Of a stretch of DNA of 64,000 nucleotides, positions 46,912 through 60,128 are shown piece by piece (the stretch's first letter is position 1; each line of letters opens with the position of its first letter). The stretch comes from Kudoa neothunni (Eukaryota; Cnidaria). A model generated the notes under the pieces. The model made no database searches. It was not told where the DNA came from and saw only the letters and a list, made by a program, of their open reading frames with translations. The stretch is from contig OZ199838.1 in the NCBI GenBank assembly GCA_964304625.1, forward strand, positions 3,720,001 to 3,784,000, in the 5' to 3' direction. The position numbers and the translations under genes were made by a program.

Positions 46912-48404
46912 ATGGTGAAGATTAGTCATAATCTTGAGCGAAAATCTCTTTTGATGTTTTGGGTATTGGTGCACGTTTTTTCCGTGAATATGGGCTATTA
47001 CATGTACTATCCTACAATTCAACAGCTGATCTTTAACAATATCTGCTTTGTAAAATATAAAGCATCCAAAGAAGAATGTATATCAAATAGTTCAATGAAC
47101 TTATATTCCCAGAAACAAACTTCATTGTGGTTTATATGGCTGAATTTTGGTCAACTTATTCCAATGATAATGGCAACACTTTCAGTTACGTATATGAGCA
47201 CCAAGTTTCCATCCGAGCGTTTGCTATTTATCCCTTCATTATCAGTGTCTTTGATGATAATACTTGCGTTGGTGTACGCATTCGTCCCGCATATTCCATT
47301 AACTCTTTATGTAGGTAATTTGTGGATTTTGATATTACTTACATACAATTAGGCTCCACTATATATCTTGACCACTTTCCTCGGTTGTATGACCACATTT
47401 AGAGCACTCACATTAACTTATATATCATGCACAAGCAACGACACTCAAAGGCTTCAAAGAATACTTTATAGAGACGCTGCCACGAATTTGGCACGGATGG
47501 CCTCTGCAATTGCAATGGGCTATTTGATAAGATATTTTTCTTTTGCAGTAACTCTTGGTGTATCCCTTGGCTTTATGGTTATTGGGATCATTTCACTTTA
47601 CTTTATAATACCATCCAATTCACATAACAAATCAAAAGTTATCAATTTAAGCAACCTAAAACAAACCATGTCAACCACTAAAAAACAAATACACACCAAC
47701 ATGATCCCATTTATGCTAATAGCAATAGGCTATATTCTTACCACTTTTGGTATCATTAGGTCATGTTTGTTTCTGATCACAAAAATTCAGGTGAAAATGG
47801 AATCGCAAGAATTCATTTATTGTATTCGATGAGTTCGAAGTTTAATTTCACTCCGGTGTATGGTGGATATCTTTTGGCTGATGTTTCATTGTGCCGTTCG
47901 GTTGGATCGATTCTATTGCTCCCCTTGATTTGGAAATACATACCTATACCGAAATGGAAACTGCTATGTGTATTTAGTGTGGTTCAACATTTATTTTACA
48001 TAACAACAGCGTTTTCTACCAACATGATACATCTATTTATTGGTATTTCAATAATTTAATCTATTTATTATTGTGTTATTTAAGCTCCCATCTTTTTCGT
48101 CACTCAAGATGCATTTATCTCACTTCCTATGAATGCCATTGGCGAAATGTTTGATGGTGATCCCAAGTGTAAGTTGTGTTTATTTTGATATATAATGTAT
48201 TTGATTGTATTTTTTGAAATAATAATTTTTAATTTCAATTTAGCAATCATCTTCGCTATTTTTTCAATATTTTTAAGTTTTTTCACTCTGACTGGGATTA
48301 TGGTTAGCAATGCAATATACATAAAAACCAACGATAACTTTGGGGGAACCGCATTTCTAATAATAGGCGTTTTTACATTTATTGGTACATTCTACACGAC
48401 GTAA
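46912..48404 (+). CDS. SLC46 / proton-coupled folate transporter-like MFS protein
   Basis: Exons 46912-47310, 47353-47749, 47791-48042, 48085-48168 and 48244-48404 join through GT-AG introns of 42, 41, 42 and 75 bp. The total is 1293 nt, 430 residues, phase-consistent, a little shorter than typical SLC46 proteins. Many hydrophobic segments fit a 12-helix MFS fold in the membrane. SLC46 features: YYPTIQQLIFNNICF after helix 1, a Cys-containing extracellular loop (KASKEECISNSSMNLYSQ), QTSLWFIWLNFGQLIPMIMA, and a central GENGIARIHLLYSMSSKFNF, which matches the family's GE..VVYLFT...F.W block. The usual charged GRK motif after helix 2 is replaced by YMSTKFPSERLL. Substrate is unknown; SLC46 members carry folate, heme or muropeptide-type cargo. 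The true start is ATG 46912. The 41-bp intron removes what otherwise looks like a frameshift. Confidence 0.88.
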
Positions 48405-50289
48405 TACATTAATTCAGAGAAATTTTTATGAATGTTATTTAGAGCTGGAATATATTATCTACATGTCATTAAATCATCAAAAAGCTTAGAAAACCCCCAG
48501 AAAACACAATAGTTGTGTTTCTCTAAGTTCGTTTTATTTTTTCATGAGCCCAATCTGATAGATTGCATTTATTTTTGAAATATAACACCATTATATTATA
48601 AAAATATTTATTTTTCTCGAATGCTTCATTTTTTATGTGAAATTAATCTCAGAAATTTAATGTTCTCTCCAAAAGCTCAGTCAACGTAGCTTTAGATATC
48701 AATAAAACATTGATTTATTCTCTTCTTATTGATCTTTGAAACATAAAAGAATTAGATCAATGTTAACTCATATATTGTTTGCTTATCAGGAATATTTTTA
48801 TAACATTTATATCCATTATTGTGGAAAATATTACAAAGTTTAATAAATGGTCAATAGGAAAAAATTTTATTTGGCGCACACAGCATGATAATAAGATAAA
48901 TATGGAAATGAGTTCAGTTCCGATCGCTCTTATAAAAACCATTTTAATAATCGCATGATTCAAACTAAAATCAATTATGAGATGGAGACAAAAGATAGAG
49001 TTCAATCTATCCAAGGGATTATTTTTGGTTTTATACACCTAGAACAAATTTATAATATCATTAGAGAATTCTTTTATAAAAAATAGATTAATGAATGGTG
49101 GAAGACATTAAAAACATTTTTTAATCCAAGCATCTATTCCAATACGATTAATCCTCCAATACCTGGAGGTAGCCACTTTGACTAATCAGCGCATATTATA
49201 TCAAAAACTTTTACAAAATATTTTATTTCCTTTTTCCCCTACGTGTATTTTATATTATAATGGTGCTTTAAAAATACTTAAATAAGGAAATTTTACATTT
49301 AATGTTTTTAGCTTAAAATCAAAAAAAAGAAAAAAAGTTACACATATACCTGAACATGACCACAATTGCCACCATATAAATAATAACGTTTAAATATATA
49401 AAAAAGCTTTTCTGTAGTAAAATAAAAATTATAAATGAACTTTGAAGCAAGGAACTCTTTTAAATTCTTATTGTTGTTTCTTTAACTTCTTTATTCTGTT
49501 AATTAATTTAACCTGGCATGGAAATCTCTCATATTAGAATAGTTTTGTTAAATTACATATCTACAAAAATTAGTAAGCTAAACATAATTTTTTAAATTGA
49601 ATTAAGACCATCTTATCATAACTCAAAATCCTTAGACTACATATATTTCTTATTCGTAAATAAATTTATAATGTCATATTTCAATTAATAAAGTATGAAT
49701 TTGTAGAGTTAAAATATTTCTGTCTACACTGTATGAGGTTTCATAATTAACTCATGGATTTTGATAATAAAAAAATTCCCTAACTGTAAAAATAATATGA
49801 AAATGTGAAAAATGAATCAATAATAAAACAGTTTATTTTTAATTTTCCATGCTAATCAAAGTATATACAGGCATAATTATTCCTGTTCTTCGCACCTGTG
49901 AAAATAAGCGTCACAATAATTCATTATTGATTTTCTTTTAAATTTATTCCATTTTAAAATTGATAAAATAACGTAAACAATTATTTCCTAACCTTTATTG
50001 AAACGATTTTTATTATTTTAATAGATTTTTGCGTGTGGTCACCGGAGCCACCTTAAGGTATTCGTGTAAATTTTTGCCTCAGGTGTTCGAGGGTTAATAC
50101 AAAAATTTTAGTTGCATATAAGACGCCTAATTTAAAAACCATAAAGTAAAATTCTTAATATGAAGAGTAAAGAGACAGCGATTATAAAGAATGCTGAAAC
50201 AGTGAAACTAAAATTATAAAGCAAGTGCCGATGAAATTTCACGATGATTTCTCCTCTAATTCAGCAATAACATAAATTAAAAAAATGAT
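48405..50289. other. Intergenic, nothing recognised
   Basis: About 1.9 kb, AT-rich. Spurious short frames only, and no element ends that I can pair. Confidence 0.45.
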
Positions 50290-50460
50290 GTTAACTATTA
50301 CTGCGGATCCGTATAATCCACATGTGCGGGTTGTCTATTGCTATGGGAGGGAATAAATCCAAATCTAAAAACCCGCTCAAAATTTTAAATTCAATTTTTT
50401 AATTAATGATTTTTTGCCTAACATAACTAATATTCTTAAAGAAAAGTACATCTGTGAAAA
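50290..50460 (+). repeat. Dispersed repeat, inverted copy at 63830-63985
   Basis: Shared run CGGATCCGTATAATCC, then ATGTGCG, TCTATTGCTATGGG and TAATTAATGATTTTT. The partner's end reads AGGAAGTGGCTTTTGCAACGG, so the pair probably belongs to the AAGTGGCTATTGACACGG MITE superfamily. Confidence 0.7.
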
Positions 50461-50754
50461 ATAGAACATTATTGTAAGGGGTTTTGGGTTAAAAATAGTC
50501 TTAATTCACTTTTTAACGTTTCATAAAATTAATAAACAAAAATGTTTCTCTAAAAATAGATAACGACGAAAATACTCAAAGGAAATAAACAATTTTCGCT
50601 TCTCTTAGTATGACCATGCGTCAAGAAACATTTTTAATTTTATGGTAATTGTTCATATACTTTGTGTGGGAAACACACTTACATAATTTAGAAATTTAGA
50701 ACAGTCAGGAAATGAATTATTATTTTTTGAAAATTCTTAGAGAAAAACTATTAA

Positions 50755-51285
50755 CCCTCCAAGGATTCTGGGGTAAAATTCATCCCAAACAAGTTTTAAT
50801 CCTATCATATATTCTATCATGGTTTTTTAATACGTATGAAATTATCGCTATATCTATAAATTTATTTCTAGTAAAATATGTGAGTGTTTGGTTTTTAAAA
50901 AAATATAGGAAGTCATTAAAAATTAAAAAACACCCTCCAAGGATTTTGGAGCGAAATTCACCCCGGCATAATTTTTACTTAATTATTCATCCAAAAAATG
51001 TGTTAATTGTTAAAAGTGAAATCTATATTAACCCATTATGTTAAGAAATAAATTAAGTTAGAAGTAAATATAAAAGATATAGCAGTTACATTGTTTACTT
51101 AGATGCGTTACCGAAGAATTCGTGACTTATGCCGTATAAAGTTTTCTGATGATTAGTAATGACACTTTTTCTCTGAATTTAATGTGTCAAACCATATAAT
51201 GTTGTAGAAATGGATTTATTACAATTATTTGTTTAAATTTGCTTAAAAAACTCTGGGGTGAATTTCATCCCAAAATCTTTGAAGG
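50755..51285. mobile_element. piggyBac-type MITE
   Basis: TTAA (50751-50754) precedes CCCTCCAAGGATTCTGGGGT; the right end read inward is ACCTTCAAAGATTTTGGGAT, both continuing toward AAATTCATCCC-like sequence. An internal copy of the tip (CCCTCCAAGGATTTTGGAGC, about 50933) suggests a second nested or duplicated end. The right TTAA is degraded. The open frame across the left half is fortuitous. Confidence 0.65.
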
Positions 51286-51294
51286 TAATTCGTT

Positions 51295-51690
51295 TTTTGA
51301 TACCTTAAGAGCAAGGATTCTCAACCGTTTTTTCAAATTTACCCCTTCAATCTGATGAAAAATCAAAATTTACCTCATAACTTGGAAGTCAAATTCATAT
51401 TTACCTTAAGGTTTTATATTAGTTTAGCTATAGCGGAGACTATTTTTTAATTCTAGTTCTAAAATTTACGTACGCTTGCATAATGACAACTTTAACCCCA
51501 TGAACTCTTACTCACAAGCTGTATTTGGATATAAGTTTTTAAATTTTGACAAATCAAATTTTTTCTTTCTCATCCCTTTGCTCTTAATGGCGAGAAATAA
51601 TTAAAAACGGTCAAAACTAGTGACACTTGAATATTATTTACCATTAAAATAGTCATTTTAAGTAGTATTATTATTAAGTTACATTACTAA
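51295..51690 (+). repeat. Dispersed repeat, direct copy of 44995-45310
   Basis: Collinear with the copy at 44995; slightly longer owing to small insertions, with the same order of landmarks. Non-coding. Confidence 0.7.
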
Positions 51691-52145
51691 AAGATAAACC
51701 TAGCGTAAAACAAAGAGACTGATAATAGTTTTAGAAATAGCTATTAAAAAATTTTCCTAATAACATTTGAGGAATTTTTTGACTAATTCTTATTAAGTTT
51801 AATAGCCTGAATAATATAAATCCTTAGAAATCTTGAAGTACAGCACAACCCCATAATGCAAAAATTTCCCCTATCTAATTTAGATTTCGTCTAACTTACC
51901 ACTTGTGGAGAACCCCTGCCTTAGACGGTTAAGAGCATGAGTTAACAATATTGTATTAGACTGATTACGAAGCAACTTTTGTGCTCAAAGAAACCTTTAT
52001 TATATAAATTAATAGTTGGTATTTTAAAAATATGAAATAATATTTTTTGTGGGTTTTATCTATCTAAATAAAAATGATGGTTGTTAGCCTAGATCCTTTA
52101 GGCCGACTTGTTCCTTTAATTTTCGTTGGAAATAATAAGCAAAAA

Positions 52146-52888
52146 CAATAGGTAACCGATTTTCCGTAGTGACCAATTTTCGATAACCTCTGAAATTCTT
52201 CCTTAAAATATTATTTTAATATTTTAAACTATGTATTTTATTCGTAGATTTTAATAATAATTTACACAAATTATAAAAATTGAATATTGGACGTTGGTTT
52301 TTCCTATTATTAGCGCTTAACCGGTTTTCTGTAACTTTTAAACTCTAGGCGGATTTAGTGGTGTGCCTTTTTTTACATTTATAATGTCTGAAAAAGTTAA
52401 AAATAAGGAAATAATAAAAATAAAATATTAATTTATTGATTATTTTTAAAGTATACTAAACAGGCGTGCAATAATACTTCTTTTCGTAAATTTAAGCTCC
52501 CTTCTATTTCTATTCTAGATACCATCTTGATTAGGAAGAAAGACATAGTTTTATCCCATAAACTGGTCCTTCTTCTTGAGAGAAAAAAAATTGAAACAAT
52601 GTTCAAATCACGACATTGATACTTTAGTATACGATTGGGTGAATTATTCGAGAGAAAAAAATTGGACTATCTACTCATGACGTCGTACATAAAAGAAACC
52701 AGTTGACAAAAGAATTGAACCTAAGCGCAGTAATGACCATGAATGATTTCTTGGTCTCTGATCCTGATGGAATTTAAAAATAGTACTGCCTATGGTGATG
52801 CTGCTTATGTTTACTAGAGTTTTGTAGAAAATTGGTAATCTAAATTGAATGATTAAGTCAAAGGTAACAACGATGCTTAATTATTCGT
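52146..52888 (+). mobile_element. Tigger/pogo element, 5' half
   Basis: It starts with AGGTAACCGATTTTCCGTAG (tip slightly decayed) and is nearly collinear with the reverse complement of 62490-63166. The transposase ATG would be at 52384 (MSEKVKNKEIIKIKY, then stop). The copy ends at the TTAA (52889) where the piggyBac element begins, so it was truncated by, or interrupted by, that insertion. Confidence 0.82.
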
Positions 52889-53499
52889 TTAACCTTCCAA
52901 GCATGTTAAAAACAACTATACACCGCCATACACCAAACAGTATTGGGGCCCAGGAGAGCCCAGATTTTTATTGTTTATTTTGATACACAATATAATGATA
53001 TCCTTTTAAAAAGTTTTTTACCCGAGCGATAACAAAGTAATCATAATTTACTTGTATGGCAATGGTAGTCGATTTCTTCGGAACACTTAGTTATTAATTT
53101 TACATGTTTAAGTATTAATGAAATTATATTTTAATATACCATATGATCTCTTCACAGCATTATCTACATACTAACGGGATAATAGAATTTGTCAAAATTC
53201 TAATAATATCTGAAAATACCTATGTTCACTTGTAAGAACATAATCCTGACTTTACCGATTCATAGAATTTTTTAATACAATTTTTTGAAATGATATAAAG
53301 TACAATATTACCTAACTGATATTCATAAAAAGGTCAGGCACATCTACCATTTTGAGCTCACATAGAAGCCAATCATTCATAATAAAATATGGATTAATAA
53401 TTAATAATCAAACGATTAATATATTACTTAATTAAGCCAAAATGTCTCAAAATCAATAATTAAAAATATATGTAACTAAATAAATTTTACTGGTCATTT

Positions 53500-53720
53500 T
53501 TTGTTTCCGTTTGTAAAAATTAATTCTCGAATGTTTCTTTCAACAATGTTTGGAGCAATTATAACATTTGTTCTTTATTTTTATATCAGAAAATCGTGCG
53601 AAGAAAAAACACCTTCTTCGCCATGGATGGGATACTATCTACCATATCCACACACTCTTAGGTTTGTTATAATCGACAATAACTTAGGAATTTTTTGTCT
53701 AATCATGGCATAAATTAACA
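53500..53720 (-). pseudogene. piggyBac transposase, C-terminal piece
   Basis: After frame correction the minus strand reads DYNKPKS, then VDMVDS (third-Asp region, near 53650). It ends with a Cys/His stretch KNKCYNCSKHC followed by KKHS, as in piggyBac C-terminal domains. The remainder of the gene is at 57420-58550, on the other side of the hAT. A plus-strand open frame here is a shadow. Confidence 0.6.
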
Positions 53721-53730
53721 TTGTTTGAGG

Positions 53731-56700
53731 CAGGGGTTGGCAAAAATTAGTTGCAATTAATTGCAATCATTACACTTACAACAAAATGTTTATTTAATAT
53801 TTAAAAATCCTTAATCGTCGATTCAATCTTCTTTTTATATTAAAGTTTAACTGTTACAGCATATTTTTTAAATTTGAACATAACGTCTCATTTTTGACGT
53901 ATAACAAGAGAATTCTTCAATGAAACCATTAAATGAAGGTAAAATTTTAATATATCTATTTATTCAACAATGAGAAAAGATCGAGAACCCGCGCCCGCGT
54001 TACAAGGTTATGTTTTTACACTACCAACGAAAAAATTTTGAGCAGTTTTTGATCTCCATCGAGCTATATAATAATTGGAAATTCTTAGTTTTTTTCCTAT
54101 CGAAATAGGTTGGAAGCACGTTTAACTTAATTACGTTCGCTTGCACTTCAAATTTTATTCACTTCATGCATATTCGACATATTATTGCTTATTTATCCAT
54201 TAATAATATTCTTAACACCATATTAATGCTAATATAAGAATTAAAACATAAAAATTAGTCGACAGAAATAAGAATTTTGCTCTTATAAAACATGATTTTG
54301 TACTTTATTGTTCGAAGTCTTTCCGCAATTAATTAAATAATAATAACAAAATATTGGTTCTAAAATTTCAGCTTAAAAAATTGATAAATTCCTATTTTTT
54401 CGACATCGTGCTCACGCGTAATTTGCTCTTTGTTTACGAAAACATGAAAATTGCCTTATTATTTGCATATTTTTGCACATCACTTCCTTAAAATAATTTT
54501 TTAACTAAGAAATCAACATATTAACTACTAATGTACTCTGTTAACCGGAAGTTATACCAAAATGAAGTTTTTAAGCTTAAAAGACAGTTACAACTTTTTT
54601 GGTTATTAATGATAACGATATTTTCTTGATAGTTTATTTAAAACAGTTATCTCAGAAATTATCCAATTCAACCAAAAAATTGCAAATATATCATTTCCTA
54701 TATCCTAATAAAGCAAAAATTTTTTTTACTAGTTTATTCTCTCTTATATATTCGTTTAAACAGAGCTTTATGTAAAAGACAAATTTCGGCAATGTAAACT
54801 CACAAACCTCTGAAAAAGATTTGTAGCGATTTGATCAATATCTTGAGGTTCCTGACAAAAAAATTATATTTTCACAAGTTCAGATATTAATAATTAACAT
54901 AAACGTTTATTTTAATTCTGGCCTATTTATATTTATTCAAATTGATTAGTTAAATAAAATAATTTAAAATATACAAAATATCCATCATGTATTATTTAAA
55001 ATATCTCGAAAATACACTTTTTAAGATTTCGATGATTATTATAATTAATGCTTTGTATCCTGACTAAATTAATATTGCATCATTTTTTGGGATAAAATAA
55101 ATAATTATAAAACTTCATGGTTGAAAATTAAACAATATTAAATTTTTGTATGTTAAAATTTTATCTGTTCTAAAAAAACATAGTACAAAAATTTGTAAAC
55201 TAATATACTTATTTTAATATCACAATCAATAGTAATATTTATATTTCATCTTTTAACTTATGAATAAATTGATTTTTTGGTCGAAAAATTTAATGACATT
55301 AAATAGTATACTTAAACTTAGTTGTTGGTTGAATAACTTCATATAAGTAATAATATAAATCGATTTAAGTGATAGACGCGCTAAAATATGCAGAGAATAA
55401 GGAATTTTGTAGAAAATGAATTCACTCGTTTGTATTTCAACCTAGAGACAATTTTCATACAAAACGTTTAAAAAATATATCGAATTGGTTAAAAAAGAAG
55501 TCGAAATAAAATAAAAGATTTGTTTCCCTCCAAATTTTCCCTTATCTTAGATGGGTGGACAGAAAATTCCGCTCATTACATCGGCATTTTTGCTACTTTT
55601 AACTCATCAAATTCGAACGGCTATGAAATATTTCTTTTAACATTTTCTCCATTGTTGACAGAGACAACATTTACAACAAGTGATTATTATGATATAAAAT
55701 TTGTTTTGAGTATATATGGGAAATCTTTTTCCAATATAATATCAATAAGTGGAGACAATGCTGAAGTTAATAAAGCTTTAGCGAATCTATGTCAAGACCC
55801 GTTAGTTGGACGTGCTTCGCATCGCTTAAAATTTGGCCGTCTTGAAATTCTTAAAAACCCACGAAAACTTAATTCAAAGAGTGCATAATTTAATGGGAGA
55901 GTTAAAGAATTTAAAAAATTGGGGATTGTTGAGAACTTTTACTAACCTAAGGCCGAAACAAAAAAAATGAGACCAGATGGTCAAGTCCTTTTGAAATGTT
56001 TGAAAGGTACGAAAAGTTAAAAGTTTTTTTTCTGACCCTGCATTCATCAATGGAAAAAGCTTGGTGGATCATCTGCTATCACCAAGAGAAAATATGGATA
56101 TATTTGAATTAATAATTCATCTGAAAAAGTTTAGCACGGTTTCAATGATCCTTCAAAAAGAAAGTGTTACATTGGCTGAAACGCGATATTTGTTTGGTGA
56201 ACTTATTCTCATATGCTCCTGCTTGGATGAATCACTTGGTACCAACGCCAAAATAATTCACTCTCCCACTTTTGAAAAATCGATATATAAAATTCAAGAG
56301 GGAAGGTTGGATGAGATGACTTATGAGGAACAAAGTGCCGTTTGGGATTTGAAGATAAATACATCCAGTCACACGGAAAAAATTGAATCTTCAACTACAT
56401 GTGATGATTTTGCACTTGATGCATTAAGAAAGAGAAAGATGGAGAAAAAATATATTCCCACCTGCTATATGGATATTAGGTTCTTCCTTCCAACCTTTAA
56501 TATTGTTGAGCGCCTTTTCAGCAGTGCTGGTTACGCCTCTAACAACTTTAGACAAAGTTTATTACCTTCAAATTTAGAAATGCAAATTTCTTTGAAGGCA
56601 AACCATAAACTGTGGGACTACAAACTTGCTTCTTCGAACTCAGGTGTATAATTTTAATTTTATTTTCGATTTGTCACTGTGAACTTTTTAGATTCCTCTC

Positions 56701-57399
56701 TAAGCCCAGACATCATGCTTAGAAAGAACAACTAAAATAAAATAACCACAAGACTAATAATAATAATATAAACAGTAATATACTGTGCTTATGAATATGC
56801 TATAGTTAATTCGGCTAATTTTAGAAGAACGAACAAATTACTACTCTCCTAACAGCCATAATATAAACTCTAATTTTAATTTTTTTTATTAGTTGTTTTT
56901 TGCGTTTGTCCTCTTTTATTTTTTTCTTTATAAATAACAATAAATTAATATATCCTTTTATTAATGCGAGTCTATCTCAGAGATTCTTTTATTATATTTA
57001 GATAGATAGCTAAATCGCAGTTATACTATTCATAATTCATATGCTGTTATAATATAGTGATAAAAGAAATATTTTGATATTGGGATTAAAAATTTTTAAA
57101 TCCTTTTAAAATAAGATTTTAAAGCGTATAAGTAATTAACTTATTTTTTATGATAATTTTTTAAATTAATTCTCACATCTATTTATAATTTATTTGGGTT
57201 TTTCATTACTGTTTAGTGGCGCTTAAAAATTTATTATTAATAGGAAAAATTATTAAATTAAAATTTATTAAAATAATAAGGTTAAATTTGTTAACATTAA
57301 ATTATTTTGTTAGTAGATCATTAAAAATTTTATTAGATAAATTTCAATTAATTGAAATAATTGATTTGTTTTCTAAAAATCAATTATTTCCAGGCCCTG
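53731..57399 (+). mobile_element. hAT transposon inserted in piggyBac
   Basis: 3669 bp. The left tip is CAGGGGTTGGCAAAAATTAG and the right tip read inward is CAGGGCCTGGAAATAATTG. The 8-bp target copies are GTTTGAGG (53723-53730) and GTTTGAGT (57400-57407). AT-rich subterminal ATTAATTGCAATTA motifs are shared with the hAT at 5442. The plus-strand transposase remnant occupies 55380-56651. Confidence 0.9.
55380..56651 (+). pseudogene. hAT transposase, frameshifted
   Basis: The plus-strand blocks in family order are LKYAENKEFCRK (near 55385); LDGWTENSAHYIGIFATFNS (55550-55605); ISISGDNAEVNKALANL (55740); GRASHRLKFGR (near 55810, the CasHrlnL block); LIQRVHNLMGELKNLKNWG (55870-55925); TRWSSPFEMFERYEKLK (near 55975-56020); and VERLFSSAGYASNNFRQSLL with KANHKLWD (56500-56620), the dimerisation domain. 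Frameshifts lie near 55505, 55845, 55965 and 56035. A long clean frame covers the C-terminal 196 codons. The N-terminal BED finger is not identifiable. Confidence 0.88.
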
Positions 57400-57419
57400 G
57401 TTTGAGTTTGAGGACGTCG

Positions 57420-58550
57420 CCAATAAAATGACCCGCGTTGTCCTTTTTAGGATAATCGAACTAAAAAACTCCCTCTATTCCTTGGTTTTAATAATTAATG
57501 AGATATCCCATTTATTATGCCGGGTAGTCTCCAGACGGGTAAAAACTAGGTTGAGAAGTATGTTTGCCAAAGGAATCGAAGTGAAAATTTATCGGAAAAA
57601 ATGTTTTTACTGGCCTTTTCAAATTCGACGAGAACTCTAAAACAACCTTTTCATCAGCACATTTAGTAATCTGTTCATTGTTTCCTCTAAGATAAACGAA
57701 AATATTACGTGTAAAATTATTATGAGGGTCAGTTAGAAGAAAAAATTTAATAACATAAACCGCAAGTTTGGAGGTAACATACTACGTAAAGAAAACCCGA
57801 CTCTCAATAGAAATAAATGTTCATCAACAATAAGATCAGCAGTGGGAATTAGCCACATCGATAAAATATTTTTCAACCTGTTGAAAGCATCGGTTACCGG
57901 GAAAAACTTATCGACTTCTCACCGTAAACTCTTGTCTCACAGTCATCAAAGTGTACATTTTTGTTTATTTGGATGAATCTATAAAGCGGCATGATTCTAC
58001 GAAGGTTATCACGTCCTTTATTCAAGCTCCCTTGTTACTTAAGAAGCTTCATTTCAGACTTAAAGATAGGCTTATATACAAGAATTCCCACATATACTTT
58101 AAATTGCGTTATATACAGATTTTTCCATTTGCATCTGCAATGAAAAGCACCAAATTTATTGGTGTGAGTAATGGCAGAATTGAAAAATGCATCATCAAAA
58201 AAATAGAAGACATGTCCTGTAAATTGCAAATTCGTAATGCTACAAATGCGGTCAGACCTAGAAGTTTGTTTAAGTTGTTTTCTTTCTCTGTTTTTGTATT
58301 TGAAGATACAACTGAAGACCGTAACACATTGTTTTTGTCCCTATACGTGTTAATGATGCCACATTCATTTGAACCATCAAAACGAGATTAAGAGAAAAAA
58401 TTCTTCAATAATATCTTCAATTTCACTGCAATCAGAACCATAACTTGTTAGAAACCATCAATATATGACTTCTCTATTTCTAACGACCGGTGACATTCAG
58501 TATCGCTCGTTCGGCATCGGAAACATAAACCTTAATTTTTCTCAATACTT
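57420..58550 (-). pseudogene. piggyBac transposase, N-terminal and core piece
   Basis: Badly decayed minus-strand frames. RRIMPLYRFIQINKNVHFDD followed by CETRVYGEK (57990-57920) is the family's LHF.DNE block. Later TFFPINFHFDSFGKHTSQPS and similar pieces occur near 57560-57600. Multiple stops and frameshifts. Plus-strand open frames in the same interval (57951-58391 and others) are shadows. Confidence 0.65.
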
Positions 58551-58842
58551 AATGGTTGTAATATTTCAAAATTTAAATATTTTATTTTATATAATTTTGT
58601 AAAAGTTTCTGTGAAATAAAAACGTGGGGAAATCTTGGACTCCAAAACTGCTTGGTGTAAGTATTTGATATAAAATCCTAGAAAACAAATAATTCTTAAT
58701 TTTTAAATTAATTTATGAATATTTTGCAACTTTTAAAAGTGCAATGATTGGATCCAGTCAATTTAACGTTTTCATTCATCAGTGAATTGTGATTAAAGTC
58801 AGCATGTGGTCTATTAGGCCCCAAAAATGCTTGGAGCGTTAA

Positions 58843-60128
58843 ATGGGGAAACATTCTAAAATTTCTTTCAAGGAGCTTTCAATATCTACTTTAATTTTTT
58901 CATACAAAATGCATGCATAAGCTATGTGAACTTCTCAAATAAAATCGATAGCATACATCGTGAACTCAAAAGTTTATATATTGTATCCATTAACATTAAT
59001 TTTCAGTAAAATTGAAGAGTTCGTTGCCTTATTTAATCAACAAAGAATACTTCATTAATAGTATTATTGTTATTTTATATAATTTTGACATCAAAATTAA
59101 GATTGTAAGTTTACATATTAATAGCCGTTAATACATCTTTATTGGTCATTCCCCTTGTTTTCAAATCGTGTGAGGATTTAATTGTTAATTTTTACGTGTT
59201 ACATAACATAACATTTTTGTATATTCTTTTGATTTACCCTAAATGATATTAATTAAAAAATATGATCATACGAGAAATAGATTTTTCGTCAATCAGGAAG
59301 AAATTTGTATATCGAAGTATTACAAGGATGATTATGTATCTCATTTAAGGATTTAATTTCAAAAAATTTTTCGTATCACCATTAACTCAAAAAGTAATAT
59401 TAGAAAGGCAATTATCTTTGCATATTGACGATTTTTGTCCCTCTTCAGATGTCTTTTGTTAAAGAGGTTCAACAAGAATACAATCGTTATTTCGCAATAT
59501 ATTAAAGCTCCATTAAAAATTTCAACATTCTAGGTTGAGTATTTTGCATTTTTCGCGATTCATTCATTTTTAATTTTAAGAAAAAAAGATGTTCATAACT
59601 ATTAATACGACTTTTTATTGAGTTATATATGTGAATTTCCAATTCAGGTTAATGTTCTATCATGCAAGTGATGATACAATGACATCTTAGACTCTAACAC
59701 AGGTTACTGTATCATTAAATACAACACGCACTTCATTCTATCGTGGGCATTAATTCCAGATAACGTATCTGAGTAAAGTACAGTTTTTTTTGTAAATTTA
59801 TATGTTAATCCAACTGACAATATATCTATCTTTGTGGCAATAACATATAATAAGACAGAATTATGCTCACCGGTATTTGAATGCAAACAGTCAACTTTTA
59901 TATTGATTTTAAAAATAAAGTTAAAGATTCATATAAAAATATTTACTCTAATCCTCTAAAGACTTTGGGATCTTTTATACCCCAAAACTATAACTAATTT
60001 ATTCAGTATTATATACATAATAATCAGAAATTCGTAAAATTCTATCTAATCCCTTAACTTTTAATAATGATCATTCTTTGAAAATCTAAAGCCGAGCGAA
60101 TAAAAATTAGGCGTAGAACAAAAATTAT
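58843..60128. other. Intergenic
   Basis: About 1.3 kb of AT-rich sequence. An isolated piggyBac-like tip, ATCCTCTAAAGACTTTGGGA, lies at about 59951 with no obvious partner other than the element that starts at 60129. Confidence 0.45.

Larger units (their letters stand above)
52893..58838 (-). mobile_element. piggyBac-family element split by a hAT insertion
   Basis: The left tip CCTTCCAAGCATG (after TTAA 52889-52892) and the right tip read inward CGCTCCAAGCATT (before TTAA 58839-58842) match. Both ends carry GGGGCC 15-55 bp further in. Removing the hAT at 53731-57399 and one target copy leaves about 2.27 kb, the normal length for these piggyBacs. Its transposase pieces lie on either side of the hAT in consistent minus-strand order. 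Confidence 0.82.

Noticed and set aside
47745-47800. Apparent frameshift in the transporter gene
   Set aside because: A 41-bp GT-AG intron (47750-47790) restores the frame and the family's GE..VVYLF-like block, so no lesion is needed.
50712-51044. 110-codon plus-strand frame
   Set aside because: It spans a piggyBac-type MITE tip and its internal duplicate; repeated PPRILE-like words come from the repeat, not a protein domain.
57951-58391. 146-codon plus-strand frame as a gene
   Set aside because: It is the antisense of a decayed piggyBac transposase and has no recognisable protein features.
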